Positions 18,067 to 25,920 of a stretch of 64,000 nucleotides of DNA are shown piece after piece (the first letter of the stretch is position 1; each line of letters begins with the position of its first letter). The position numbers and the translations under genes are program-made. Below the pieces are notes generated by a model. That model made no database searches. It saw only the letters and a program-made list of their open reading frames with translations, and was not told where the DNA came from. Origin of the DNA: G965226155 sp965226155 (GTDB taxonomy: Bacteria; Pseudomonadota; Gammaproteobacteria; Eutrophobiales; Eutrophobiaceae); contig OZ245331.1 in the NCBI GenBank assembly GCA_965226155.1, positions 2,686,540-2,750,539 on the forward strand, in the 5' to 3' direction.

Positions 18067-19743
18067 ATGCTCAAACACTTACACATATCAAATCTAGCGA
18101 TTATCGATCATCTGGATCTAGAATTTGGAACCGGAATGACAGTTTTTACAGGCGAAACCGGTGCAGGAAAATCCATTTTAATTAACGCACTAGGCTTAGT
18201 CCTGGGCGACCGTGCCGATACCAACGTCAAGCGCAGTGACAAAGAACGCGTAGAGATCGTCGCTGCATTCGATATTTCGGACATACCAGACATCGCAAAA
18301 CTACTTCAAGAACAAGCAATCATCGTAGAAGATGATGAATTAATTTTACGACGCATAATCAACACAGATGGGCGTTCCAGGGCACTCGTCAACAGTAGCC
18401 AAGTACCGATACAAACTTTGCGTACCCTAGGAAATTATTTGGTTGATATTCATGGTCAGCATGAGCATCAATCATTAATGGATCGGAAGATTCAGCGTGA
18501 CTTACTAGATAACTTTGCAGGGCACGATAAATTTCTTAATGAAGTAAGGCAAGCCTATTCTGATTGGAATACATCTACCAATCTACTTTCGCAACTGACG
18601 GAAGACTCAAAAAATCATGAGGCAACACTCGCACTGCTTAAATACCAGATTAATAAGCTTGAGGAACTCGCGCCGACAGATAACGAATTTGAAACCCTGA
18701 AAGAAGAACACAAACGATTGGCAAATGGCAGTCACTTATTGAATGTGATCCAGTCTGTTACCAATTTGCTATCAGGGAACGAGTACTCCGTTGACTTGCA
18801 AATGAACCAAATTCTCCGAGACCTTAAAGAAGCCAGTAAGACTGATCCTTCACTTGTAAGGATTATCGAATTAATAGACAACGCAATGATACAACTTTCT
18901 GAGGGTATGGATGAAGTCAGAGCGTATGAGGAAAATTTGGAATTAGACCCCGGACAACTGCAATTAACAGAAAACCGACTTGACGCTTTGCATGATATGT
19001 CCCGAAAACACAAGATTCAGCCACAACAGTTGGCAGAACACCTACAAGGCCTGCATAAACGTCTCGACCAAATGCAGCATAATCAAGACACCGTAGAAGA
19101 ACTGCTTAAGCAACAAGGTATAGCGTTAACACAATACTTTGAGTCAGCGAAAAAATTACATGGAAGCCGAAAAAAAGCGTCCAAATCATTAGCCAATGCG
19201 ATATCCAAACAACTCCAACAACTCGGTATGCCAGGTGGAAAATTACTCATCGACGTTCAGAAATCTGACACTGAGCGGCCACAGTACGATGGGACAGATC
19301 AAATTGAATTTATGGTCAGCATGAATCCAGGTTTAGATCCGCAACCATTGCGTAAGATTGCCTCTGGTGGAGAATTGTCGAGGATTAGTCTCGCCATTCA
19401 GGTGATCTGCAAGGATGAAAAAACAATACCTACACTAATCTTTGATGAGGTTGACGCTGGGATTGGAGGCAGCATTGCCGAAATCGTGGGTAATCTGTTA
19501 AATAAGCTGGCCTTGAATCACCAAGTCTTTTGCGTAACACATCTTCCGCAAGTAGCTTCTCAGGGTAATCATCATCTGCAAGTCCAAAAATCATCATCTA
19601 AGAAAACAACGATGACCAGTGTTAAGGAACTGAGCATGGATGAAAAAGTTGAGGAGATAGCGCGAATGTTAGGAGGCGTAAAGATTTCTGACAAGACCCG
19701 GGCACATGCTCGGGAAATGCTGAATCAGGAAAGCGTGAATTAA
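18067..19743 (+). CDS. recN: DNA repair protein RecN
   Basis: An SMC-like ATPase acting in recombinational repair of double-strand breaks. The 558 residues have an N-terminal Walker A (FTGETGAGKSILINAL), a central coiled coil with many Gln and Leu heptads, and the ABC signature ASGGELSRISLAIQ, followed by Walker B (PTLIFDEVDAGIGG) and the His switch (CVTHLPQVASQG). The length and order are those of the family. I see no clear LexA box just upstream; the gap to nadK is only 17 bp. Confidence 0.97.
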   Translation: MLKHLHISNLAIIDHLDLEFGTGMTVFTGETGAGKSILINALGLVLGDRADTNVKRSDKERVEIVAAFDISDIPDIAKLLQEQAIIVEDDELILRRIINTDGRSRALVNSSQVPIQTLRTLGNYLVDIHGQHEHQSLMDRKIQRDLLDNFAGHDKFLNEVRQAYSDWNTSTNLLSQLTEDSKNHEATLALLKYQINKLEELAPTDNEFETLKEEHKRLANGSHLLNVIQSVTNLLSGNEYSVDLQMNQILRDLKEASKTDPSLVRIIELIDNAMIQLSEGMDEVRAYEENLELDPGQLQLTENRLDALHDMSRKHKIQPQQLAEHLQGLHKRLDQMQHNQDTVEELLKQQGIALTQYFESAKKLHGSRKKASKSLANAISKQLQQLGMPGGKLLIDVQKSDTERPQYDGTDQIEFMVSMNPGLDPQPLRKIASGGELSRISLAIQVICKDEKTIPTLIFDEVDAGIGGSIAEIVGNLLNKLALNHQVFCVTHLPQVASQGNHHLQVQKSSSKKTTMTSVKELSMDEKVEEIARMLGGVKISDKTRAHAREMLNQESVN

Positions 19744-19790
19744 TTTCTACCAAGCTGACAACTAATGATAGTTGCCCGTTTTCGAACAAC

Positions 19791-20198
19791 TCAGTTATCT
19801 TTCTTGGGCACTACATATAAAACAAGACTGTGATCTTGTAGTTTATACCCATGTGATTCTGCAATCTTTTTCTGCAGTCTTTCAATTTCATCACTTTCAA
19901 ACTCGATTATCTTGCCAGTATCCAGACATACCATATGGTCGTGATGGGTACCTTGATCAATTTCGTATACGGAATGGCCAGAATCAAAATTATGCCGGAT
20001 AACCAAGCCAGCAGTTTCAAACTGAGTAAGCACCCGGTAAACTGTCGCTAAGCCAACATCTTCACCCAGTTTCAAGAGAGATTTGTAAACATCTTCCGCA
20101 CTCATATGCTTTAGACTGGAGCTTTCCATGATTTCCAGGATCCGAATTCGTGGTAGGGTTGCTTTTAGGCCTGCTTTTTTGAGATCTTGCGCTTCCAT
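19791..20198 (-). CDS. fur: Ferric uptake regulator Fur
   Basis: Iron-responsive repressor, 135 residues from the ATG at 20198 (MEAQDLKKAGLKATLPRIRI). The frame extends to a TTG at 20219, but the ATG fits the family start. The winged helix is in the first 80 residues (ATVYRVLTQFETAGLV). The metal-binding segment HHDHMVCLDTGKIIEFE follows. The usual C-terminal Cys pairs of E. coli Fur are absent, as in Pseudomonas Fur. Its upstream gap, shared with bamE in related genomes, has been split by an IS1595 transposon starting 160 bp away. Confidence 0.96.
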   Translation of the reverse strand: MEAQDLKKAGLKATLPRIRILEIMESSSLKHMSAEDVYKSLLKLGEDVGLATVYRVLTQFETAGLVIRHNFDSGHSVYEIDQGTHHDHMVCLDTGKIIEFESDEIERLQKKIAESHGYKLQDHSLVLYVVPKKDN

Positions 20199-20350
20199 AA
20201 CATTGCGTATACTTACCAAATATCAGAAGATTGAATTTCCAAGGTAAAAGTATACTGCATGTTTTAATGAATTTCTGCCTGTGATGAAGGCATACAGTGA
20301 GATATTGGCGCAAGTACGCTAAAATCCGGCGCTGGCAAGCCACAGCTCAA

Positions 20351-20358
20351 TAATTTTA
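20351..20358. repeat. Left 8-bp target-site duplication of the IS1595 element
   Basis: TAATTTTA directly abuts the left 36-bp terminal repeat and occurs again at 22618-22625 directly after the right one. An 8-bp duplication is what IS1595-family transposition produces. Confidence 0.9.
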
Positions 20359-20394
20359 CGGGAGTATGTACTTAACGAAACCTGGTATAAAAAA
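20359..20394 (+). repeat. Left 36-bp terminal inverted repeat of the IS1595 element
   Basis: The 36 bp from CGGGAGTATG to the A-run are identical to the reverse complement of 22582-22617. The transposase stop codon lies 5 bp inside it. Confidence 0.95.
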
Positions 20395-20398
20395 TATA

Positions 20399-21358
20399 TT
20401 ATGCCTTAATTGGCTCTTTATACGTCAACCGTTTCCCTTCCGACCCTTTAATAGCTGCCGTAGTCCGTTCTCCGTCTTCAAGGTCACGATTGTTATATCT
20501 GAACTCAAACTCTGACATATATCTATGTAAATGCTCCTTGCTTACACTGTGATAAATACCGTTCAGACCACGCTTGACTATTGAGAAAAACCCCTCAACT
20601 GTATTTGAGTGAATATCACCGCGCACATATTCTTTGGCGCTATGGCATACAGTATGGTGTCCACCCTTGTAATCTTTCCCTATGCCATTATAGGCCGGAT
20701 TGTCATCAGTAATAATCCGAGCACTAGCATGTACATTATTACGGATCGCTTGTTTTAATGTTTTGCCAGTAACATTCGGAATTGGTTTTGTCTTTACACT
20801 TCCATTACGTTCAACAAGAGCCATCACAGGAGTCTTGTGTGTCCCGCGCCCACGCTTACTCTGTCCTTTATAACGGGGTTTACCGCCAACATAAGTTTCA
20901 TCTACTTCAACATCCCCAGCTAGTGGTTCAGGTGCGGAATCAGACATTGCAAACCGGATACGGTGAAGCATGAATAATGCACTCTTATAAGATAATCCTG
21001 TCTGACGATGAATCTCCAGTGCGCTTACTCCCTTTTTAGAAGTAGATGCACGCCAAAACGCGAAACACCAATGACGCAAAGGAATACGACTATCCTCAAA
21101 GACCGTCCCAATCCGTGCCGTAAACTGCTCTTTACAACCACGGCAACGCCACCGAAAATTAGCCTGACGCCCACCTTTCTTGGAGTCCACCATTTGGTAT
21201 ACGTCCATATCACCACAACGGGGGCAAGCGGGGTGACTCCCCCAGCGCTGTTTTTCTATGAATTTGACGGCTGCAAACTCATTAGCACAGGCCAGTGGTA
21301 TTTCCTGCAATACTGGGTCTTTTTTTGTACTGCGATTTTGGACTTGCTGTTTATTCAT
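20399..21358 (-). CDS. IS1595-family (ISXO2-like) transposase
   Basis: A DDE transposase of 319 residues with no lesion. Near the N-terminus is a zinc ribbon (CPRCGDMDVYQ ... RWRCRGCKEQF). The catalytic core follows with DVEVDETYVGGKPR, ITDDNPAYNGIG and HSNTVEGFFSIVKRGL, which match the ISXO2-like domain of the IS1595 family. It is transcribed towards the left end, and its stop lies inside that end. It probably mobilised the rest of the block. The open frames on the opposite strand are shadows. Confidence 0.95.
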   Translation of the reverse strand: MNKQQVQNRSTKKDPVLQEIPLACANEFAAVKFIEKQRWGSHPACPRCGDMDVYQMVDSKKGGRQANFRWRCRGCKEQFTARIGTVFEDSRIPLRHWCFAFWRASTSKKGVSALEIHRQTGLSYKSALFMLHRIRFAMSDSAPEPLAGDVEVDETYVGGKPRYKGQSKRGRGTHKTPVMALVERNGSVKTKPIPNVTGKTLKQAIRNNVHASARIITDDNPAYNGIGKDYKGGHHTVCHSAKEYVRGDIHSNTVEGFFSIVKRGLNGIYHSVSKEHLHRYMSEFEFRYNNRDLEDGERTTAAIKGSEGKRLTYKEPIKA

Positions 21359-21415
21359 TCTATGAATGATAGGCTAATTTAGCCATTTTGTCAAGTATAA
21401 AGTTATATTTATTCG

Positions 21416-21457
21416 CCTATACATCATGACGCTTATTTAAGTATCATGATGTATAGG
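21416..21457. repeat. Perfect 14-bp inverted repeat between transposase and winged-helix gene
   Basis: CCTATACATCATGA (21416-21429) and TCATGATGTATAGG (21444-21457) are exact reverse complements around a 14-base loop. It lies 57 bp before the transposase start and 72 bp before the passenger promoter. On the plus strand it is followed by GTTTTTTATTTAT, so it may be a terminator shielding the passenger genes. It could equally be an operator in this divergent gap. Confidence 0.7.
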
Positions 21458-21528
21458 GTTTTTTATTTATACATTTCAATTAGTTGTATATTTTTCTCTA
21501 GTCCTGATTGCTACTTAATAATGCAATA

Positions 21529-21557
21529 TTGACTACGCTTCTTAAGTGTATTATTAT
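21529..21557 (+). promoter_or_regulatory. Sigma-70 promoter of the IS1595 passenger gene
   Basis: TTGACT (21529-21534) and TATTAT (21552-21557) are separated by exactly 17 bp. The predicted transcript would start near 21564, about 20 bp before the GGAG ribosome site of the winged-helix gene. Confidence 0.65.
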
Positions 21558-21585
21558 CAGTGTTCTTAAAAGCCGGAGAATAACA

Positions 21586-22125
21586 ATGTCCGATCATACA
21601 GACAAAACGATTGCAGATTTACAGGAAAAGATTTTGTCTCATGTGTCAAAAATAGTTCAGGTCAAGAAGACAATAAATCAGTTGCTTGATCTCGAAGCAA
21701 AACCTCCGCTCTACACTGATACTGACATGGTAGTGTCAGAACAGCATGGAGTTAGAGTAATCCCTGATGAATTTTATGGAAAACCCCTTGCAAGCAGCGT
21801 AAAAAAAATTTTAGCGCGGCGAAAATTAATAAATCTTAGCGCCGCATCTACAGAAGAAATATTTCATTCTCTGACCGAAGGCGGTTACAACCCAGGTAAG
21901 AATAAATTAATTGCTAGACGTAATGTTTCAATAACACTCGGTAAAAACCCTGCATTTCATCGCTTGCCGAATGGCTTATGGGGTATGAGTTCATGGTACA
22001 ACCTACAAACAAAGAAAGATAAAAATGATACTAAAAATAACGTTAAAGGCACAGTACCTGAAGTAGAAAAAAGCGATGAATCAGGTGATCCCAACGACCA
22101 ATCACATGAGGAGGATGAGGCATGA
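21586..22125 (+). CDS. IS1595 passenger protein with winged-helix domain
   Basis: A 179-residue protein carried inside the IS1595 transposon. The ATG at 21586 has GGAG seven bases upstream and a good promoter further up; an upstream extension of the frame has neither. The N-terminal 45 residues look like a coiled coil. The central part (roughly 75-140) resembles the winged-helix fold of HARE-HTH-like domains, with the pattern SAASTEEIFHSLTEGGYNP, then NPAFHRLPNGLWGMSSWY. The C-terminal tail is very acidic. I infer DNA binding. It could regulate transposition or the tRNA, but nothing in the sequence proves either. Confidence 0.7.
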   Translation: MSDHTDKTIADLQEKILSHVSKIVQVKKTINQLLDLEAKPPLYTDTDMVVSEQHGVRVIPDEFYGKPLASSVKKILARRKLINLSAASTEEIFHSLTEGGYNPGKNKLIARRNVSITLGKNPAFHRLPNGLWGMSSWYNLQTKKDKNDTKNNVKGTVPEVEKSDESGDPNDQSHEEDEA

Positions 22126-22127
22126 TC

Positions 22128-22240
22128 AGGAGGGTTCCCCGCCTTAGTTGATGCCTGCCCGACTAAGGTACAGAAAAAGGCCTTTGGTTGAATAACTTCT
22201 CTAGCCGGAGAATCTCCAACCAAAGGCCGTGGCGGGCTTC
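22128..22240 (+). ncRNA. Structured region upstream of the transposon-borne tRNA
   Basis: Between the winged-helix stop codon and the tRNA lie two strong stems. CCTTAGT (22142-22148) pairs with ACTAAGG (22162-22168). GGCCTTTGGTTG (22179-22190) pairs over 12 bp with CAACCAAAGGCC (22217-22228), and an inner TTCTC/GAGAA stem fills its loop. CCCGCC before and GGCGGG after could close the whole. On the minus strand the long stem is followed by TTTTTC, so it may simply terminate minus-strand transcripts. On the plus strand it would be part of the tRNA precursor. Its function is unknown. Confidence 0.45.
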
Positions 22241-22248
22241 TACCCTTT

Positions 22249-22334
22249 GCCGGTGTGGCGAAAATGGCAAACGCTAGAGCCTTGGAAGCTCTTGGTTTAA
22301 CGCCTTAGGGGTTCGATCCCCCTCACCGGCACCA
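22249..22334 (+). tRNA. Class II (leucine-type) tRNA with anticodon UGG, transposon-borne
   Basis: An 86-base cloverleaf including the encoded CCA. The acceptor stem GCCGGTG/CACCGGC is perfect, the discriminator is A (22331), and the D arm is GCG...CGC with the GG pair. The anticodon stem AGAGC/GCTCT encloses the loop CTTGGAA, with anticodon TGG at 22283-22285 after U33. A 14-base long variable arm follows, then the T arm AGGGG-TTCGATC-CCCCT. Body, discriminator and long arm are those of leucine tRNAs, but the anticodon reads proline codons. Since E. coli LeuRS does not use the anticodon for recognition, it might insert Leu at CCN codons. It could also be non-functional in translation. Confidence 0.8.
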
Positions 22335-22394
22335 TCTAATATAACATATATTGATCCCAGTACTATTTATTTCAAGGATTGTTATAATTAACTT

Positions 22395-22538
22395 ATGAAT
22401 CAACAAACAGATAAAAAGCATAAAACCGGGCCAGAACCAGAGCGTTTAAAAATTGACAGGCCCTGGGGAAAAGCTGTAAAGGACGCTCTAAATAAAGAGC
22501 GGCCAAAAGACGGCTGGCCTAAATCTGAAAAGAAATAG
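22395..22538 (+). CDS. Small basic protein, IS1595 passenger, 47 residues
   Basis: A short frame between the tRNA and the right end of the transposon. It begins MNQQTDKKHKTGPEPERLK and ends GWPKSEKK. It is rich in Lys and Pro and has the pattern GPEPERLKID-RPWGKAVKDAL-KERPKDGWPK seen in small hypothetical proteins of many proteobacteria. A TATAAT box lies 7 bp before the ATG with no clear ribosome site, so translation may be weak or leaderless. Function unknown. Confidence 0.55.
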   Translation: MNQQTDKKHKTGPEPERLKIDRPWGKAVKDALNKERPKDGWPKSEKK

Positions 22539-22581
22539 TGAAGTTAACAAGCACTTTCTCTCGTTAGGAAATTCCGTTTCT

Positions 22582-22617
22582 TTTTTTATACCAGGTTTCG
22601 TTAAGTACATACTCCCG
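22582..22617 (-). repeat. Right 36-bp terminal inverted repeat of the IS1595 element
   Basis: Exact reverse complement of 20359-20394. Confidence 0.95.
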
Positions 22618-22625
22618 TAATTTTA
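22618..22625. repeat. Right 8-bp target-site duplication, touching the bamE start codon
   Basis: Second copy of TAATTTTA. Its last A is the first base of the ATG at 22625 that opens the bamE frame. Confidence 0.9.
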
Positions 22626-23149
22626 TGTATATGAGAACACTAATTTTATTATTTATCATAATTACCACGGCGAACGCCTGTAGCTATACTGAAGACATCA
22701 AGCTACCTGGGTTATACCGCGTCGATGTGCAGCAAGGGAATATCATTGATCAAGAAATGATAGATAGATTAAAACCGGGCATGGAAAAGGAGCAAGTAAA
22801 CTTTATTATGGGAACACCGGCTATTATCGATCCCTTTCATACTGACCAGTGGGAGTATGTTTACAGCCAGTCCGAAAACGGGGGCACCCGTCAGCAACGA
22901 CATATCAGGATATACTTTGAAGATGACAAACTGACTCATATTGAAGGAGATGTTGTCACTTCTTTGCGGCGACCAGCTGAACCTATAAAACAGTCGAGAA
23001 CCGTTGAGGTTCCGATTGATGATGGAAAAGACACAGGATTTTTCAAGAGGATGATAAACGCTATTCCTTTTGTTGGTGACGATGACAACACTGCTAAGCC
23101 TACTAAAAAAGAAGAACAAGAGACTGAGCAGGACACTACTACCGATTGA
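22625..23149 (+). CDS. bamE: Outer membrane assembly lipoprotein BamE (SmpA/OmlA)
   Basis: Small lipoprotein of the BAM complex that inserts beta-barrel proteins in the outer membrane. The N-terminus (MRTLILLFIIITTANACSY) is a lipoprotein signal with the acceptor Cys after ANA. The BamE fold follows: NIIDQEMIDRLKPGMEKEQV, LMGTP-like IMGTPAIIDPF, then QWEYVY and IYFEDDKL. The C-terminal 50 residues are a charged extension. The ATG at 22625 or 22631 may be used. The IS1595 transposon ends at base 22617, so the native promoter and ribosome site were displaced and expression must now come from inside the transposon end. Confidence 0.88.
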   Translation: MYMRTLILLFIIITTANACSYTEDIKLPGLYRVDVQQGNIIDQEMIDRLKPGMEKEQVNFIMGTPAIIDPFHTDQWEYVYSQSENGGTRQQRHIRIYFEDDKLTHIEGDVVTSLRRPAEPIKQSRTVEVPIDDGKDTGFFKRMINAIPFVGDDDNTAKPTKKEEQETEQDTTTD

Positions 23150-23222
23150 CTAGGTGTGAATCAATATTAATTCGACTGTAAAACTCTTTACAGAATTGGT
23201 TTTCGGATTAGCTCAAGGTCGA

Positions 23223-24089
23223 ATGGCGATCCTCGTACTACTATTACTGTTGTGTTTACCACGTGTCACACTCGCAAACATCACCGTAAATGATGATGCA
23301 GGTAACATTTTGCGGTTAACCGTTCCTGCAAAACGGGTCGTCAGCCTTGCACCACACATTACAGAATTGCTGTTTGAGACAGACGCCGGGAACAAAATTG
23401 TCGGCACGGTCAGGTTCAGTGATTATCCTGAATCAGCTAAAAACATTCCGCTAGTCGGCGACTCATATAATCTCGATTTCGAGACAATAATAGCGTTGCA
23501 ACCTGATCTCATCATTGTTTGGAAAACGGGTACGGGAAGATCAACGGTAGAAAAATTACACGCCCTTGGATACACAGTTTTTATTTCCGAACCTGATTCC
23601 CTGGAAATAATAGCCACATCTGTAGAAAGATTTGGAAAGCTAACGGGTAACGCTGAAACCGCGCTAACTAAAAGCAAACAATTTCAGCAGGATGTGGTCA
23701 AGTTGAAGAGCAAATATTCCACTTTGGGTCAAGTCCGTGTTTTTTATCAATTCTGGAACCAGCCAATTTTCACCGTGAATGAAAATCACATCATCAGCAC
23801 TATTATCGAGATGTGTGGTGGGAAGAATGTGTTCGCTGAGCTGTCTACACTCACACCACAACTCAGCGTTGAATCAGTATTAAACATGGATCCAGATGTA
23901 ATCATCGCCAGTGGAGAAGGGAATTTAAAACCCGAATGGCTAGAGGAATGGCGCCAATGGCCAACCTTGACCGCCGTTAGTAATGATCAAATATATTCAA
24001 TTCCACCTGAAATAATTCAAAGACACACGACGAGGATACTAGATGGGGCAAGGATGATGTGTGAATTTATTGATAATAGCCGTCATTAA
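23223..24089 (+). CDS. btuF: Vitamin B12-binding periplasmic protein BtuF
   Basis: Periplasmic binding protein that hands cobalamin to the BtuCD transporter. I place the start at the ATG at 23223 (288 residues) because MAILVLLLLLCLPRVTLA is a clean signal peptide; the frame opens 27 bases earlier at a TTG. The mature part shows the type III periplasmic-binding pattern of BtuF: RVVSLAPHITELLF, then LIIVWKTGTGRSTVEKLHALG and DPDVIIASGEG. It converges on the btuD-btuC pair, with 42 bp between the stops, so all parts of a B12 importer are here although on opposite strands. No B12 riboswitch is visible in the short upstream gap. Confidence 0.88.
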   Translation: MAILVLLLLLCLPRVTLANITVNDDAGNILRLTVPAKRVVSLAPHITELLFETDAGNKIVGTVRFSDYPESAKNIPLVGDSYNLDFETIIALQPDLIIVWKTGTGRSTVEKLHALGYTVFISEPDSLEIIATSVERFGKLTGNAETALTKSKQFQQDVVKLKSKYSTLGQVRVFYQFWNQPIFTVNENHIISTIIEMCGGKNVFAELSTLTPQLSVESVLNMDPDVIIASGEGNLKPEWLEEWRQWPTLTAVSNDQIYSIPPEIIQRHTTRILDGARMMCEFIDNSRH

Positions 24090-24131
24090 TCATTTAAGAT
24101 TTTTACTCATACTTTCCCCTTGCCTCACATG

Positions 24132-24899
24132 TCAAACTGGATAAAACAACCTCGTACCATCGTCCTCTATTTTCCTAAATGGATGCTGATATAAACGTTG
24201 AAGATTTTCAAGAGTGATTACCTCCTGAACAGACCCACACAGAATGGATTGATGGTCGATCATTAACATGGCATGGGTACAGAAACGGAGCGCCAAATTG
24301 ACATCATGTAACACCATCAACATTCCTCGCTCAGTTTCTGCGGCATGGTGGACAATCATGTCCAATAATATCATTTGGTAACGGAGATCCAGGTGATTGG
24401 TTGGTTCGTCCAATAGCCAGATCTCCGGATCTTGCACCATCAAGGTTGCTATAGCGAGTCTGCGCCGTTCCCCGCCGGATAATGTACTAACCTGTCTGTG
24501 GATCATTTCTGTTAATGCAACTTTTCCCAAAGTTTCCTCGGAAATTCTAAAATCATCTGAAGATTCAAACGACCAAAATGGTAAATGTGGGTGTCTTCCT
24601 GTTAGCACTGTCTCTATAACCGTGGAAGGAAAGATATCCTCACTATCCTGAAAAAGAACTCCAGTCTTCCTCGCCAAGATTTTTTTCTGGTATTTCGATA
24701 TTTCCTGGTCATCAAGAAAAATATTGCCCTTGTCCGGCTTTCTCAGTCCTGCCAACACATGTAATAAGGTGGTCTTCCCGATACCATTCGAGCCCAACAG
24801 ACCCCAACATTCTCCTGGGTTTAAATCATAATCTAGATTGGTACAAATCGGTTTGTGGCCGATCGATACGGACAGGGATTTTGACTGCAGCACAGTCAT
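24132..24899 (-). CDS. btuD: ABC transporter ATP-binding protein, B12 type
   Basis: ATPase of the cobalamin importer, 255 residues. Walker A is GSNGIGKTTLL, the signature motif is STLSGGERRRLAIA, and Walker B is IWLLDEPTNHLDL, followed by the switch His in MVLHDVNLALRF. This is the FecE/BtuD type of ATPase. The stop of the upstream permease overlaps its start by 4 bp, so translation is coupled. Iron-siderophore transport is the alternative, but the BtuF next door favours B12. Confidence 0.85.
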   Translation of the reverse strand: MTVLQSKSLSVSIGHKPICTNLDYDLNPGECWGLLGSNGIGKTTLLHVLAGLRKPDKGNIFLDDQEISKYQKKILARKTGVLFQDSEDIFPSTVIETVLTGRHPHLPFWSFESSDDFRISEETLGKVALTEMIHRQVSTLSGGERRRLAIATLMVQDPEIWLLDEPTNHLDLRYQMILLDMIVHHAAETERGMLMVLHDVNLALRFCTHAMLMIDHQSILCGSVQEVITLENLQRLYQHPFRKIEDDGTRLFYPV

Positions 24900-25912
24900 G
24901 ACTTTTGCCGTATGGCAGTGCTATGCATCAGGAATAAGAACAATGGGACACCTATCATTGCGGTTAGCACCCCGACGGGTAATTGCTGAGGAGCAATTAT
25001 TGTCCTAGCCAAAGCATCAGCAACCACAAGCAGGCTGCCTCCCAATAGCACTGAAGCTGGTATTAACAACCGATGATCACTTCCAATAATCAATCTTAGC
25101 AAGTGCGGAACTATCAACCCGATAAATCCAATACTTCCTGCTTGCATTACTGCGGTGGCCGCCAGTAGAGAAGCGATAAAATAAATGAAGTATCGAAGTG
25201 AGATAACTGATACGCCCAATGTGGCCGCCTGTAATTCGCCACGGGCAAGTAGGTTCATACTTCTCGCAGCCAACATGCAACTAACAACTGCAAAAAGCAA
25301 AATATAGAAGTTAGCAGGCGTATGCTGAGCAAAACTCAGATCACCCATTAACCAGAACAACATTCCGTGAATCTTGCTCGCTGGGCTAATCGCAAGCAGA
25401 AAACTAATTACCGCACCCCAACCGGCAGCAATGACGATACCGGTTAAAAGCATGCGCATGGGGTTCCAGTCTCCTCCTGCACGCGACAAGGTAAAAACCA
25501 GCATGATAGAAACAAAAGCACCTGTGAAAGCACTAGCATTGATCCAGATTCCGGACAAACCGTAGATGATCGCCAATAAAGTAAACACGGCAGCGCCTCC
25601 CGAAACGCCAAGAACATAGGGTTCAGCCAATGGGTTTCGTAATAATACTTGCATCAACGCTCCTGCTAACGCCAGCATGCCGCCTACGAGAAATCCCGCC
25701 TCTACTCGTGGCAATCTTACTTCTGTAATAATTCTCCTGATAAACGTTTCATCATCATGGAAGAGAGACTTAAGAACTTCAGCAATACTGGTATCAACAC
25801 TACCTAGGGTAAGTGCCAGGATAAATGACAGGAATGCGGCGATGGACATAATCACGATCACTGTCAGGTATCTAAGTGACAACATCTGAACTACTGCCCT
25901 ATTCTGCGTCAT
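24896..25912 (-). CDS. btuC: ABC transporter permease, B12 type (FecCD family)
   Basis: Membrane subunit of the cobalamin importer, about 338 residues with many hydrophobic helices. The FecCD signatures are present: RLPRVEAGFLVGGMLALAGA, LRNPLAEPYVLGVSGGAA and GSIGFIGLIVPHLLRLIIG. I use the ATG at 25912; a TTG at 25924 overlaps the rnfH stop. The gene lies between rnfH and btuD with overlaps on both sides, so ratA-rnfH-btuC-btuD may be one transcript. Confidence 0.87.
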   Translation of the reverse strand: MTQNRAVVQMLSLRYLTVIVIMSIAAFLSFILALTLGSVDTSIAEVLKSLFHDDETFIRRIITEVRLPRVEAGFLVGGMLALAGALMQVLLRNPLAEPYVLGVSGGAAVFTLLAIIYGLSGIWINASAFTGAFVSIMLVFTLSRAGGDWNPMRMLLTGIVIAAGWGAVISFLLAISPASKIHGMLFWLMGDLSFAQHTPANFYILLFAVVSCMLAARSMNLLARGELQAATLGVSVISLRYFIYFIASLLAATAVMQAGSIGFIGLIVPHLLRLIIGSDHRLLIPASVLLGGSLLVVADALARTIIAPQQLPVGVLTAMIGVPLFLFLMHSTAIRQKS

Positions 25913-25920
25913 AACTTGTT

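Larger units (their letters stand above)
20359..22617 (+). mobile_element. IS1595-family transposon with passenger genes and a tRNA gene
   Basis: A complete mobile unit of 2259 bp. Its ends are perfect 36-bp inverted repeats (20359-20394 and 22582-22617) beginning CGGGAGTATGTACTTAAC, flanked by the direct repeat TAATTTTA. Inside, left to right, are the transposase (minus strand), a 14-bp inverted repeat, a winged-helix protein gene with its own promoter, strong hairpins, a class II tRNA gene and a 47-residue protein gene. Perfect ends plus a perfect target duplication show that the whole block moved as one unit, probably recently. Passenger genes are known in IS1595-family elements; a tRNA passenger is unusual as far as I know. 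Confidence 0.93.

Noticed and set aside
23150..23222. Cobalamin riboswitch before btuF
   Set aside because: The gap is too short and has no B12-box-like sequence.
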